Notes: generated by a model from the sequence alone, not told the origin. Shown: positions 9,310 to 17,586, counted from the first letter of the stretch. The stretch is 64,000 nucleotides of DNA from an uncultured Lachnospiraceae bacterium (GCA_910585765.1 CAJUES010000006.1:37865-101864), one strand, 5' to 3'. Program-made: numbers and translations.

Positions 9310-10716
9310 CTATTCCTTCCCGTTCCAACAGTACGTGCAGAGCTTACAACGGTCAAGTCCCGTCGCGTCGAGCATGTCATCCAGCCTGTTAAACCGGAGC
9401 GAGGTAAAGTTCAGCTCCTTTCTGATCTCCTCGACCATCTGCTCATATTTCTCAGACTCCGGATCCGCGTACGCCTCCAGGATCTCCCTGGTGACATGTC
9501 CGTTTTCCAGCCGCTCTATGACGCGCCTGGTGATCAGATCCATCTCCGAGGAGGAGCGGGAGAAATTCAGATATTTGCAGCCGTACAGCAGCGGTGGACA
9601 CGCCGGGCGGATATGAACCTCCTTTGCGCCGCTCTGATACAGGAATTCCGTCGTCTCCCTAAGCTGTGTGCCCCTCACGATCGAGTCGTCGATCAGCAGC
9701 AGGCTCTGATCCTTGATCAGTTCGTCCACTGCCAGCAGCTTCATCCTGGCGATCAGATTCCGCTTGCTCTGCATGGTCGGCATAAAGGAGCGCGGCCACG
9801 TCGGCGTGTACTTGATAAACGGTCTGGAGAACGGAATGCCCGATTCATTGGCATATCCCACAGCGTGTGCGATGCCGGAATCAGGCACGCCCGCCACGAT
9901 ATCCGGTTCCACATTGTCGCGCTGTGCCATCTTTTCACCGCAGCGGTAGCGCATCTGCTCCACATTGACCCCCTCGTAGGAACTTGCGGGATACCCGTAA
10001 TAGACCCACAGGAAGGTACAGATCCTCATCTCTTTCTGCGGATTCACGAGCGTCACGCAGTTCTTCTCCGTCATCACCGCGACCTCACCCGGCCCCAGCT
10101 CCTTGTAATCCACGTACCCGAGATTCTTGTATGCAAAATTCTCAAACGATGCGCAGAAACCGTCGTCCTTCCTTCCGATCACGACGGGCGTCCTGCCGTA
10201 CTTGTCCCGCGCGGCATAGATCCCCGCCTTGTTCATCAGCAGGATCGACAGTGAACCGTCGATCGCATCCAGCGCAAAATTGATGCCCTCTATCAAATTT
10301 TCCCTGCGGTTGATGAGCGCCGCCACAAGCTCTGTGGCGTTGACTTCCCCGCCGCTCATCTCCTGGAAGTGTGCATGTCCCACATCAAAAAGTCTCTGTA
10401 TCAGCTCATCCGTATTGTTGATCTTCCCGACAGTCGTCAATGCGTACGTGCCGTGATGTGAGCGTATGATCAACGGCTGCGGCTCATAGTCCGATATACA
10501 GCCAATACCATAGTTCCCGTGCATCTCGTTCACATCTTTGTCAAATTTGGTTCGAAACGGTGCATTCTCAATGTTGTGGATCGCCCTGTTAAACCCCTCT
10601 GCCCCGTAAACGGCCATCCCGCCGCGCCGGGTTCCCAGATGGGAGTGGTAATCAATGCCAAAAAACAGATCAAATACACAATCCTGCTGTGATGTTACTC
10701 CAAAAAAGCCGCCCAT
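9310..10716 (-). CDS. PurF-like phosphoribosyltransferase lacking the glutaminase Cys
   Basis: The 468 residues match amidophosphoribosyltransferase along their length: an Ntn-hydrolase glutaminase-like domain (1-230), a type I PRTase domain with the PRPP loop LLLIDDSIVRGTQ, and C-terminal cysteines CKLCTYC plus RICTFLW that fit Fe-S ligands of bacillus-type PurF. Canonical PurF starts MCGI, with Cys2 as nucleophile after processing; this protein starts MGGFFGVTS, so Cys2 is Gly. It should therefore not hydrolyse glutamine normally. It may use ammonia directly, be regulatory, or make another phosphoribosyl product. GGAAAGGAAA precedes the ATG, and a sigma-A promoter lies about 100 bases upstream. 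Confidence 0.88.
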   Translation of the reverse strand: MGGFFGVTSQQDCVFDLFFGIDYHSHLGTRRGGMAVYGAEGFNRAIHNIENAPFRTKFDKDVNEMHGNYGIGCISDYEPQPLIIRSHHGTYALTTVGKINNTDELIQRLFDVGHAHFQEMSGGEVNATELVAALINRRENLIEGINFALDAIDGSLSILLMNKAGIYAARDKYGRTPVVIGRKDDGFCASFENFAYKNLGYVDYKELGPGEVAVMTEKNCVTLVNPQKEMRICTFLWVYYGYPASSYEGVNVEQMRYRCGEKMAQRDNVEPDIVAGVPDSGIAHAVGYANESGIPFSRPFIKYTPTWPRSFMPTMQSKRNLIARMKLLAVDELIKDQSLLLIDDSIVRGTQLRETTEFLYQSGAKEVHIRPACPPLLYGCKYLNFSRSSSEMDLITRRVIERLENGHVTREILEAYADPESEKYEQMVEEIRKELNFTSLRFNRLDDMLDATGLDRCKLCTYCWNGKE

Positions 10717-10814
10717 ATCAGTTTCCTTTCCATTTTGAGTTCATTCATTTTCGTTGTACCGGCAAGCCCAAACACATGTCCCATATCAGCATGATATTTT
10801 AGACCTTTAACTAT

Positions 10815-10843
10815 ATTATATTTCTTTAAGCCAAATACCACAA
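10815..10843 (-). promoter_or_regulatory. Sigma-A promoter of the purF-like/mcp/purL operon
   Basis: On the minus strand TTGTGG (10843-10838), a 17-base spacer and TATAAT (10820-10815). The leader to the start codon is about 100 bases; I see no purine riboswitch fold or PurBox in it. Confidence 0.6.
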
Positions 10844-10861
10844 GTAAAAATTTCACCCGCA

Positions 10862-10902
10862 CAAATAAAATCGAGCAGGGAGTACACACCTCCCCGCTCG
10901 AT
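10862..10902 (-). terminator. Intrinsic terminator after the SUKH gene
   Basis: On the minus strand a 13-bp stem (10902-10890 with 10882-10870, one mismatch), loop of seven bases, then TTTTATTTG. It begins directly after the SUKH stop codon and separates that gene from the purine operon. Confidence 0.8.
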
Positions 10903-11592
10903 CTATCTTCTTCCCGTCTGTATATAAAAACTGTAGTCCGGCTTCTCCCCGCCGCAGGCGCGCAGCTGGCACTCGTACGCCCTGTCGTACTTTCCGCAGA
11001 AATAAATGTCCAAAAGCGCCCTGAAATCAGGAAACTTTCGCTCGCCGGTCACCACGCCCCTCCCGTCGATATATCCCGCCGCCTTCCAGTCAAATACCGT
11101 CTCGTCGAAGCGGCAGATCTGCCAGGTTGACGGATCGTCCGCACGCACATCGTTCTGATGCAGGTCGATGCACAACGGTCCATCCCACTCACCGATCGGA
11201 ACAAAATTCTTCACGCGCTCCAGTCGCAGATTCACAAGATTCCTGTCCGTACAGATCTTTCGGAAGCTCTCCATCCCGGCATACAGATTCCCCAGCGGAT
11301 CCTTTTGCGGGAGCGAGACAAGCTCGATCCAGCACAAGCCTTTCTCGCTCTCCGGCTCGCTGTGCTCCGCGCCGTCTAACGGCACGGGTGCGCACACTGT
11401 CGTAAAATCATAGCAGTACGCCTTCAAATATGCCCGGAAAAGAGCCGGAAGCCTGACACCGAACCGGCGCTCAAACCTGTCGAGATCCCCATCCGTCACT
11501 GTGCTGGGCATCAGCATGGATTCGCTGGCAGCCCCTCTCCTGATCAGTCTCTGAAATGCTCTCTCTACGATCTGTTCTTCCGCACTGCACAT
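10903..11592 (-). CDS. SUKH (SMI1/KNR4) family protein
   Basis: Cytoplasmic protein of 229 residues. The segment DLDRFERRFGVRLPALFRAY, followed by FVPIGEWDGPLCIDL, matches the SMI1/KNR4 fold, whose bacterial members are often immunity proteins against polymorphic toxins or regulatory binding proteins. No toxin gene is visible here. AAGGGG lies upstream of the ATG. The promoter region carries two 21-bp direct repeats at 11671-11709, placed as an activator site. The gene lies downstream of the LytTR/GHKL two-component genes and may be their target. Role otherwise unknown. Confidence 0.7.
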   Translation of the reverse strand: MCSAEEQIVERAFQRLIRRGAASESMLMPSTVTDGDLDRFERRFGVRLPALFRAYLKAYCYDFTTVCAPVPLDGAEHSEPESEKGLCWIELVSLPQKDPLGNLYAGMESFRKICTDRNLVNLRLERVKNFVPIGEWDGPLCIDLHQNDVRADDPSTWQICRFDETVFDWKAAGYIDGRGVVTGERKFPDFRALLDIYFCGKYDRAYECQLRACGGEKPDYSFYIQTGRR

Positions 11593-11639
11593 ATATCTTA
11601 CCCCTTGCTGTTTCTTAATATTGATTCATATTGAGATAA

Positions 11640-11709
11640 AATATAGCATAACCGCGGACACATATGTCTAAAACGGCGAAATCCGTATCTGAAATGGCGA
11701 AATCCGTCG
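11640..11709 (-). promoter_or_regulatory. Direct-repeat activator site and promoter before the SUKH gene
   Basis: Two copies of ACGGATTTCGCC (minus strand) are exactly 21 bases apart, with 18 of 21 positions conserved over the full period. They sit just upstream of a -10-like TATATT (11645-11640). Two 9-bp boxes with a 12-base spacer, period 21, is the known geometry of LytTR (AgrA-type) binding sites, and a LytTR regulator gene lies 1.3 kb away. The assignment is inference. Confidence 0.45.
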
Positions 11710-11722
11710 TTTTTTTGTCGTT

Positions 11723-13003
11723 TCAGGTACGCTCCTTGACAGGGACGTACATCATGATCCGGACATCAAAAATGCCGTCTGCACTGCTTATTTCCATGCT
11801 GCCGTCATATTTTTCCACGATCCGTCTGACATTCCTGATCCCCAGTCCATGAACCAAAGCGTCATCCCCCCTGTCATAGTCCTTGGTGGACAGATATCTG
11901 CCCTCCGACATGATCCGCTCACCGCTGTAACTGTTTCTGATCTGGATGAACAGCATCCCCCTCTGATAGCGGATCCTAATCTGCAAAAACCTGTCCTCCG
12001 ACTTTTCGGCAGCCTCGATCGCATTGTCCATCAGATTGCCCAGGATGATATTCCAGTCAAACGCTGTCATGTCCAACTCCCTCGGCACCGACACGCGGCA
12101 CCTGACGCTTTCGAGCTCCCGCTTTGCCCGCTCGAGCAGCAGATTGACCAGACTGTCGATATCCGCGTTGCCGCTGCTGATATGTTCCCCCTCGCTCAGC
12201 AGATCCGCCTGCATGTTTTGGACATACGCTGCGACCTCGCGCGCTTTTCCCTGCTCTGACAGCAGCCGTATCTCGCTCAAATGGTGCTTCAGGTCATGGC
12301 GGAGCCCGCGCACCTTCTCCTCCGACCGCATCACGACGTTGAGCTGGTTGGAGTAGCTCTCGAGCTGGCGCGCCACGAGGGCGCTCTCCTTCAATTTGAT
12401 GTACGCTCCCGAAAGCTCATCGCAGATATAGAACACGATCAGATTCAGACAGATGATCCCGGCGCCAAATGCCGTGCCGACAGATCTGCTCTTCTGCTCA
12501 AAGGCGATCAGCACGAACACCATGACCACACTGATGAGCGGCAGGAAAATCAAGAGATCCCAATGCTTTAGCGCAGTGTCCTCCTTGATGTTCCTAAAGC
12601 AGAACTTCTCCATCACGCGCTCGATCAAATACGCGAGCAGAAAGATGATATAGTACATCTCCCGCCCGTACGCTCCGTCCACTCTGCAGTCGTACAGCAT
12701 GTACACTGCCAGCGTCTCGCAAAACAGGTTCATCCCCTGGACCAGAGACGCCGCCAGCAGCTTCTTCCCCTGTTTTCCGTGATAGATCTGTGCCAGCAGA
12801 TACAGTAAAAATACGTCTGCCGCAAATGCTGCCAGCCCTGGCATCGGCAGCATCTCAACCAGACAGACCGCGCACAGATACAACACATACGCCGCCAGTC
12901 CCGTTCCTTTTTTTGCGCGCATCACATCAAAAAAGCAATGCATATACCGAAATACGATATACAGCGCTGCGATATGAAACACTATACTCTCATTTACTAC
13001 CAT
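11723..13003 (-). CDS. GHKL-type sensor histidine kinase (AgrC-like)
   Basis: Membrane sensor kinase of 426 residues. The first ~200 residues are hydrophobic with about six TM segments (for example LPGLAAFAADVFLLYLLAQI and LPLISVVMVFVLIAF). Then come the phospho-acceptor region RHDLKHHLSE and a GHKL ATPase domain with the N-box NIILGNLMDNAIEAAE and GLGIRNV. This is the AgrC/ComD/VirS layout, which usually senses peptides. The ATG follows the regulator's stop by one base, so the pair is coupled. No agrB/agrD-like genes flank it, so the signal is unknown. Confidence 0.88.
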   Translation of the reverse strand: MVVNESIVFHIAALYIVFRYMHCFFDVMRAKKGTGLAAYVLYLCAVCLVEMLPMPGLAAFAADVFLLYLLAQIYHGKQGKKLLAASLVQGMNLFCETLAVYMLYDCRVDGAYGREMYYIIFLLAYLIERVMEKFCFRNIKEDTALKHWDLLIFLPLISVVMVFVLIAFEQKSRSVGTAFGAGIICLNLIVFYICDELSGAYIKLKESALVARQLESYSNQLNVVMRSEEKVRGLRHDLKHHLSEIRLLSEQGKAREVAAYVQNMQADLLSEGEHISSGNADIDSLVNLLLERAKRELESVRCRVSVPRELDMTAFDWNIILGNLMDNAIEAAEKSEDRFLQIRIRYQRGMLFIQIRNSYSGERIMSEGRYLSTKDYDRGDDALVHGLGIRNVRRIVEKYDGSMEISSADGIFDVRIMMYVPVKERT

Positions 13004-13004
13004 C

Positions 13005-13724
13005 TCAAGAATCCTGTCCCCATGCGTAATCCATGATCTGTTTCCGAACCTGTTTCCTGTAGGGCTGGCTGATATTCAGCTGCGCTCCCCCGCTCATCCG
13101 CACAAGCTCATAGCTGCACTCACTCATGTGGTTCATGTTGATGATAAACGACTGATGTATCTGTATGAAGTTTCCCGGCAGCACGCCTGCCAGGTCTTTG
13201 ATCTTTCCGGTAAACTGTGTGACAGACTCCGCCGTGACCATGTTGATCTTTTTATTTTCACTGTAAAAATAATGTATGTCCCTGTAGGGAATCTTACAGC
13301 TATAGCCGTTTGCCCTGTACTCGAACACGGTATTGTTCCGGTTGTACAGGCGCAGCGCCTCGTCGATCGTATCATACACATCCTGCGCATTGATCGGCTT
13401 TATGAGAAAGTCGATCGGATGGATCTTGAACAGCTCGAGCGCGTAACTGCTCTTCGATGATATATAGGCGATGCTGACATCCTGATCCTCCAGCTCATGG
13501 CGGATCTGCCTGCCGATCTGTATGCCGTCCGTGGACACCAGCTCGATGTCCAGGAAGAGCAGGTCGACCGATTTGTTTTTCCGCATATCCTGATACAGCG
13601 CCTCCCCCGTATACCAGATCAGAACCTCTATCCCGACCTTATTCCTGTTGTCATACTCGTACACCATCTCCGCGATCTGCGCGCACGCAGCCCGCTCATC
13701 ATCACAAATACCGACATAATACAT
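13005..13724 (-). CDS. LytTR-family response regulator (AgrA-like)
   Basis: Cytoplasmic regulator of 239 residues. N-terminal receiver: acidic pocket CDDE at 7-10, phospho-acceptor Asp59 in LLFLDIEL, and Lys in FLIKPI. C-terminal LytTR DNA-binding domain: YRDIHYFYSENKKINM, then GNFIQIHQSFIINMNHM. It is phosphorylated by the adjacent GHKL kinase and binds direct-repeat sites. It lies between the DUF6273 gene (22 bases upstream) and the kinase gene. A candidate site is at 11671-11709. Confidence 0.9.
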   Translation of the reverse strand: MYYVGICDDERAACAQIAEMVYEYDNRNKVGIEVLIWYTGEALYQDMRKNKSVDLLFLDIELVSTDGIQIGRQIRHELEDQDVSIAYISSKSSYALELFKIHPIDFLIKPINAQDVYDTIDEALRLYNRNNTVFEYRANGYSCKIPYRDIHYFYSENKKINMVTAESVTQFTGKIKDLAGVLPGNFIQIHQSFIINMNHMSECSYELVRMSGGAQLNISQPYRKQVRKQIMDYAWGQDS

Positions 13725-13746
13725 ATCTGATCAAACCTTTCGATGC

Positions 13747-14769
13747 TTATTCCTGGCTGTCCGGCTCCTGTGTCTCCTCCGCTGTCACGCGCTCGGGCTC
13801 CCTGCCCGACAGCGTGATCTTCCCCGTGTCCACCTTCACCGCCGGACGCACGCCAAATCCTTCCAGTCCGACCGCCTTGTCGCCGCGCAGCAGCCTTGAC
13901 CGGTACCCGATATCGACGACATAACAGTTGCTTGCCGTGTCCGGCACAGGCTCACGGAGCCACCAGTAATACGCCTCGATCCCCAGCTCGAGTGAATACA
14001 TGTTGTACCATGTCGTCTGATCCTGCCGGACTGCCTGCGCTGTCGGCCTGGCGCGGATGTTGACGTTCGCCTCGACGAGCCACGACAGCTCTTCCTCCGA
14101 GAGCAGATACACCAGATCCGTGCTGCGGATTTCGCCTCCATCGAGCACATTGCCGTTTGTGACGTTCTCCGTCGGAACGATCGCCTCGCGCTCCTCCCTG
14201 GTGAAGCCGTTGAGGAATCCCGGCTCGCTCGCATAACCGTTCTTGTGGGAGGACATCGCGCTCGCGACAGGACCGATCCCGTCATAGACCACATTCTCCC
14301 TGTCCGAGTTCAGCCATGCCCGGAGATCCGAGTCCGCCCAGCGGCTGTTGCCGCGCACATGCGCCTGCAGCTCCATATTGCTGTCCGCCTCCGTCCTGCC
14401 AACGCTCCAATAACTGTTTCCGTCGTCGTCATAGTTAAAGTCCCCGCTGTCTGCCGCGTTGAACGCCTTCATCGTGAGGATATGCTCCGATAGCAGCACC
14501 ACCTCTCCGCGGTTCCCGTTCCTGATGACCCTCCACTCGATCGGTTCCCCGAGATAGGTTCCGAACAGGACGCGGTCCCCCAGGGCGGGCAGTGTATCAC
14601 CATCCGCCCGTGGCGTGGCGCCCCGCTCATGAAAGTACATGATGATGCATACCGCCACAACCACCAGGATCTCGATCAGCTCGAGCGCCCTCTTGCGTTT
14701 GTCTGTATTCCTGTTTTTCTCCGAATGTAGAATATGCATAACTTCCCTCGACCAGTCTTTCCTTTTCAA
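13747..14769 (-). CDS. DUF6273 membrane-anchored protein
   Basis: 340 residues with one N-terminal TM segment at about 30-45 (IEILVVVAVCIIMYF) and an external domain: LGDRVLFGTYLGEPIEWRV, then LRAWLN, YLLSEEEL, YYWWLREP and GFGVRPAVKV. These are the recurring blocks of DUF6273, a family abundant in gut Clostridia and often attached to surface or signalling proteins; its biochemical role is not known to me. First gene of a three-gene operon with the LytTR regulator and GHKL kinase, so it may modulate that pathway at the membrane (inference). Confidence 0.7.
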   Translation of the reverse strand: MKRKDWSREVMHILHSEKNRNTDKRKRALELIEILVVVAVCIIMYFHERGATPRADGDTLPALGDRVLFGTYLGEPIEWRVIRNGNRGEVVLLSEHILTMKAFNAADSGDFNYDDDGNSYWSVGRTEADSNMELQAHVRGNSRWADSDLRAWLNSDRENVVYDGIGPVASAMSSHKNGYASEPGFLNGFTREEREAIVPTENVTNGNVLDGGEIRSTDLVYLLSEEELSWLVEANVNIRARPTAQAVRQDQTTWYNMYSLELGIEAYYWWLREPVPDTASNCYVVDIGYRSRLLRGDKAVGLEGFGVRPAVKVDTGKITLSGREPERVTAEETQEPDSQE

Positions 14770-14784
14770 AACTTTCTTCTATAT

Positions 14785-14814
14785 ATTTTACTATTACTTG
14801 TACCGTCTGTGCAA
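14785..14814 (-). promoter_or_regulatory. Candidate promoter of the DUF6273/LytTR/GHKL operon
   Basis: Minus strand TTGCAC (14814-14809), 18-base spacer, TAAAAT (14790-14785), about 15 bases before the start codon. A partial AGGAACTG repeat end lies next to it (14823-14830). Confidence 0.4.
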
Positions 14815-14844
14815 TAGGAACTTAGGAACTGTTGGCTTGATGCA

Positions 14845-14875
14845 TCTAAAAGACAGGGAATCACTTCCCTGCCTG
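14845..14875 (-). terminator. Terminator after the metal ATPase gene
   Basis: Minus strand GGCAGGGAA-GTGA-TTCCCTGTC followed by TTTTAG; the stem starts a few bases after the ATPase stop codon. The T-tract is short. Confidence 0.6.
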
Positions 14876-14878
14876 ACT

Positions 14879-16753
14879 TCACGATTTTAATGTTCTGGTG
14901 GCGTTCAAGACCGCGATGATCATCACGCCTACATCCGCAAAGATCGCCCACCACATATTGACAAAACCAAACGCACCCAGCCCGAGACACGCAAACTTGA
15001 CAGCCAGCGCGAACACGATATTCTGGTGCACGATGCCCAGCGTCTTTCTCGATATGTTCATGGCTGTGGCGATCTTCGCCGGATCGTCGTCCATCAGCAC
15101 GATGTCTGCCGCCTCGATCGCCGCATCGGAACCCAGCGCCCCCATCGCGATGCCAATGTCCGCCCTCGACAGCACCGGCGCGTCATTGATCCCGTCCCCG
15201 ACGAACGCAAGGCGCTCCTTCTCCCCCTTTGACGCCAGGAGCCGTTCCACCTCGGCGACCTTGTCAGCCGGCAGCAGCTCGCTCTTCACCACATCCACGC
15301 CAAGCTCCTCCGCCACTGCCTCCGCCACATTTTTCGCGTCGCCCGTCAGCATGACCACCTGCCTGACACCCGCTGCCTTGAGACCCGCGACCGCCGCTCT
15401 CGCATTCGGCTTGATGACGTCCGAGATCAGAATATATCCGGCATAGCTGCCGTCAACCGCCACATGGACCTCCGTCCCGGTCTTCTGCGGCACCGTGTAC
15501 GAAACACCCAGCATCTTCATGAACCTGGCATTTCCCGCCGACACTTTCCTGCCGTCGATGACCGCCGACACCCCGTGGCCGCTGATCTCCTCCACGTCAC
15601 AGACCCTCGCCGCCTCGATCTGTTTTCCTGTCCTCCTGCCGTATGCGTCCTTCAAACTCTTGCTGATCGGGTGGTTCGAGTAGCTCTCCGCGTAGGCAGC
15701 CATCTCGAGCAGCGCGTCTGCTGTCACGCCCTCCGACGCCTCGATCTGTGTCACCTCAAAGACGCCTTTCGTCAGTGTGCCTGTCTTGTCACACACGACA
15801 TACTTTGTCTCCGAGAGCGCCTCGAGGTAGTTGGAACCCTTTACAAGCACACCTTTTGAGGACGCGCCGCCGATGCCGCCAAAGAAGCTGAGCGGTATGG
15901 ATATGACGAGCGCACACGGACAGCTGATGACGAGCGTCGTGAGCGCCCTGATCACCCACTGTGACCAGCCCGCCGGATTCCCCATCACGAGGTTTGCCAC
16001 GGGCGGCAGCAGGGCAAGCGCGAGCGCGCCGATGCACACCGCAGGCGTGTAATACCTGGCAAAGCGGGTGATAAAGTTCTCTGACTTTGATTTCTTCATG
16101 CTCGAGTTCTCAACCAGATCCAGGATTTTTGACACGGTGGACTCCCCGAATTCCTTCGTCGTCTCCATGCGGAGCAGCCCTGTCAGGTTCACGCACCCGC
16201 TGATCACCTCGTCGCCCTCCCGCACCTCTCTTGGAAGGCTCTCGCCTGTGAGCGCACTTGTGTTGAGCGTGGAGCTCCCCCCCACGACCACACCGTCGAT
16301 CGGCACTTTTTCTCCCGGCTGCACCACGATCACTGTCCCGACCGCAACGTCGTCAGGATCGACCTGCTCGAGCTGCCCGTCCTGCTCGATGTTGGCATAG
16401 TCCGGTCTGATGTCCATGAGCGCCGATATGTTCCTGCGGCTCTTTCCCACCGCATAGCTCTGGAAGAGTTCGCCGATCTGGTAAAACAGCATGACGGCTG
16501 TCCCCTCGACATACTCCCCGAGGATGATGGCACCCACTGTGGCGAGCGCCATCAGAAAATTCTCGTCGAATACCTGGCCGTTGACGATCCCGAGCACCGC
16601 CTTTCTGAGAATATCATATCCGATGATGAGATATGGTATCAGAAACAGCGCCAGTCTGACATATTGGTTTTCGACCGGCATCAGGCAGAGCACCGCGGCC
16701 AGCACGGCAGATATGATAATTCTGAACAGTACCTTTTTTTGCTTCTTCGTCAT
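14879..16753 (-). CDS. P1B-type heavy-metal exporting ATPase (Zn/Cd/Pb class)
   Basis: Integral membrane pump of 624 residues that uses ATP to export divalent soft metals. Key motifs are present: TGES in the actuator domain, CPCALVISIPL in the metal-binding TM helix, DKTGTLTKG (phosphorylated Asp), SNHPIS, and GDGINDAPVLS. In the last helices Lys in LAVKFA and Asp in FADVGV match the zinc/cadmium/lead group (ZntA/CadA) rather than copper pumps. It has no N-terminal HMA domain; a separate HMA protein is encoded immediately upstream. Regulated most likely by the ArsR protein at 17296-17586. Confidence 0.93.
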   Translation of the reverse strand: MTKKQKKVLFRIIISAVLAAVLCLMPVENQYVRLALFLIPYLIIGYDILRKAVLGIVNGQVFDENFLMALATVGAIILGEYVEGTAVMLFYQIGELFQSYAVGKSRRNISALMDIRPDYANIEQDGQLEQVDPDDVAVGTVIVVQPGEKVPIDGVVVGGSSTLNTSALTGESLPREVREGDEVISGCVNLTGLLRMETTKEFGESTVSKILDLVENSSMKKSKSENFITRFARYYTPAVCIGALALALLPPVANLVMGNPAGWSQWVIRALTTLVISCPCALVISIPLSFFGGIGGASSKGVLVKGSNYLEALSETKYVVCDKTGTLTKGVFEVTQIEASEGVTADALLEMAAYAESYSNHPISKSLKDAYGRRTGKQIEAARVCDVEEISGHGVSAVIDGRKVSAGNARFMKMLGVSYTVPQKTGTEVHVAVDGSYAGYILISDVIKPNARAAVAGLKAAGVRQVVMLTGDAKNVAEAVAEELGVDVVKSELLPADKVAEVERLLASKGEKERLAFVGDGINDAPVLSRADIGIAMGALGSDAAIEAADIVLMDDDPAKIATAMNISRKTLGIVHQNIVFALAVKFACLGLGAFGFVNMWWAIFADVGVMIIAVLNATRTLKS

Positions 16754-16816
16754 CTCATTTCACGCCCTTTCCCGAAAGAATACAGTGCCCGCAAGATCCA
16801 GGCAAAATACTGTCTC

Positions 16817-17035
16817 TCACAAAAAGATCTCACAGTCGGATTCGACCTTCTTGCAGTTTTTCAGCACCTCTTTCATGACAGCGGACTCGTCGGCACCCTC
16901 CTCAAACTCGACCTTCATCTTCTGCGGCATAAACGCGACTGTCGCCTCCTTCACGCCGTTTGTCCTGTTTGCCGCTTCCTCCATCTTTGCCGCGCACGCT
17001 GCGCAGTCCACCTCGATCTTGTATGTTTTTTTCAT
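16817..17035 (-). CDS. Free-standing HMA metal-binding protein
   Basis: 72-residue ferredoxin-like metallochaperone domain (MKKTYKIEVDCAACAAKME) with the CxxC metal site, a detached counterpart of the N-terminal domain usually fused to such pumps. I chose the ATG at 17035, preceded by AAAGGAG; a longer frame exists upstream but lacks a ribosome site and family similarity. The acidic tail (DCEIFL) follows the domain. Lies 63 bases before the ATPase gene and probably loads or gates it. Confidence 0.88.
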   Translation of the reverse strand: MKKTYKIEVDCAACAAKMEEAANRTNGVKEATVAFMPQKMKVEFEEGADESAVMKEVLKNCKKVESDCEIFL

Positions 17036-17133
17036 GGTTGGTCTCTCCTTTTCCCTTTTAATTTCTTTCAAATACCTAAAAATGCTTGTTTCATAGCACC
17101 ACATCTGTCGGCCGTACTTTCGGCATATGCGCT

Positions 17134-17299
17134 CTAGTACAGCATTGCGCAAATAACATTGAATACAGCATCTGCTATTTGCACCAGTCCTGCGTTGTCG
17201 TCAGTCAACAATGCCACCGCATTGCCTCCTTCCTCCGCCTTGTCCTGTCACAAATATCAGGCACTGTTTTTCACTGTTATTTAGGCAATGCTGTACTAG
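17134..17299. mobile_element. MITE-like element with 25-bp terminal inverted repeats
   Basis: 166 bp starting and ending in CTAG. The left end CTAGTACAGCATTGC-GC-AAATAACA matches the reverse complement of the right end (17275-17299) at 23 of 25 positions. It has no reading frame of note. CTAG at both edges may be a 4-bp target duplication, with the transposon ends then beginning TACAGCATTGC. It lies between the ArsR gene and the HMA gene, and the ArsR stop codon (TAG) comes from its right end. Confidence 0.75.
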
Positions 17300-17586
17300 T
17301 CCTCCAGCACATGCTCCATCCCGATGCGTATGATCGCCGAGACGTGCTCATCCGCGATCGAATAATAGATGCTCTTCCCTTCCCGCTTCGTCCTGACAAG
17401 CTTGCTCTGCTTTAGGAGCGCCAGCTGATGACTCACTCCTGACTGTGTCAGGTTCAGCTGCTCGGCGATATCCCCCACACACAATTCCCCGTGATCCATC
17501 AGCAGGGAAAGGATCGTGAGCCGGGTGGAATCCCCGAATATCTTGAATATCGCTGCCAGATCCTCTATGGTCTCCGGCGTCCCCAT
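17296..17586 (-). CDS. ArsR/SmtB-family metal-sensing repressor
   Basis: Winged-helix repressor of 96 residues that leaves DNA when metal binds. ELCVGDIAE, then LTQSGVSHQLALLKQSKLV form the DNA-binding region. The C-terminal helix has Asp-x-His, then His 11 residues later and Glu three after that (DEHVSAIIRIGMEHVLED), matching the alpha-5 zinc site of CzrA/SmtB except that the last His is Glu. The ATG at 17586 follows AGGAG; a TTG at 17613 also has a good ribosome site. The stop codon lies within the MITE-like element. Probably controls itself, the HMA protein and the pump. Confidence 0.88.
   Translation of the reverse strand: MGTPETIEDLAAIFKIFGDSTRLTILSLLMDHGELCVGDIAEQLNLTQSGVSHQLALLKQSKLVRTKREGKSIYYSIADEHVSAIIRIGMEHVLED

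Noticed and set aside
10717..10860. Purine riboswitch or PurR box ahead of the PurF-like gene
   Set aside because: The leader is too short for the three-way purine fold and lacks its conserved loop bases; only a plain promoter is visible.
10695..10889. Leader peptide overlapping the purF-like start
   Set aside because: The frame is open across the promoter itself and has no ribosome site of its own; most of it would lie upstream of the transcript start.
11723..13724. Full agr quorum-sensing locus
   Set aside because: Kinase and regulator fit, but no AgrB-like protease or small AgrD-like peptide frame is found on either side.
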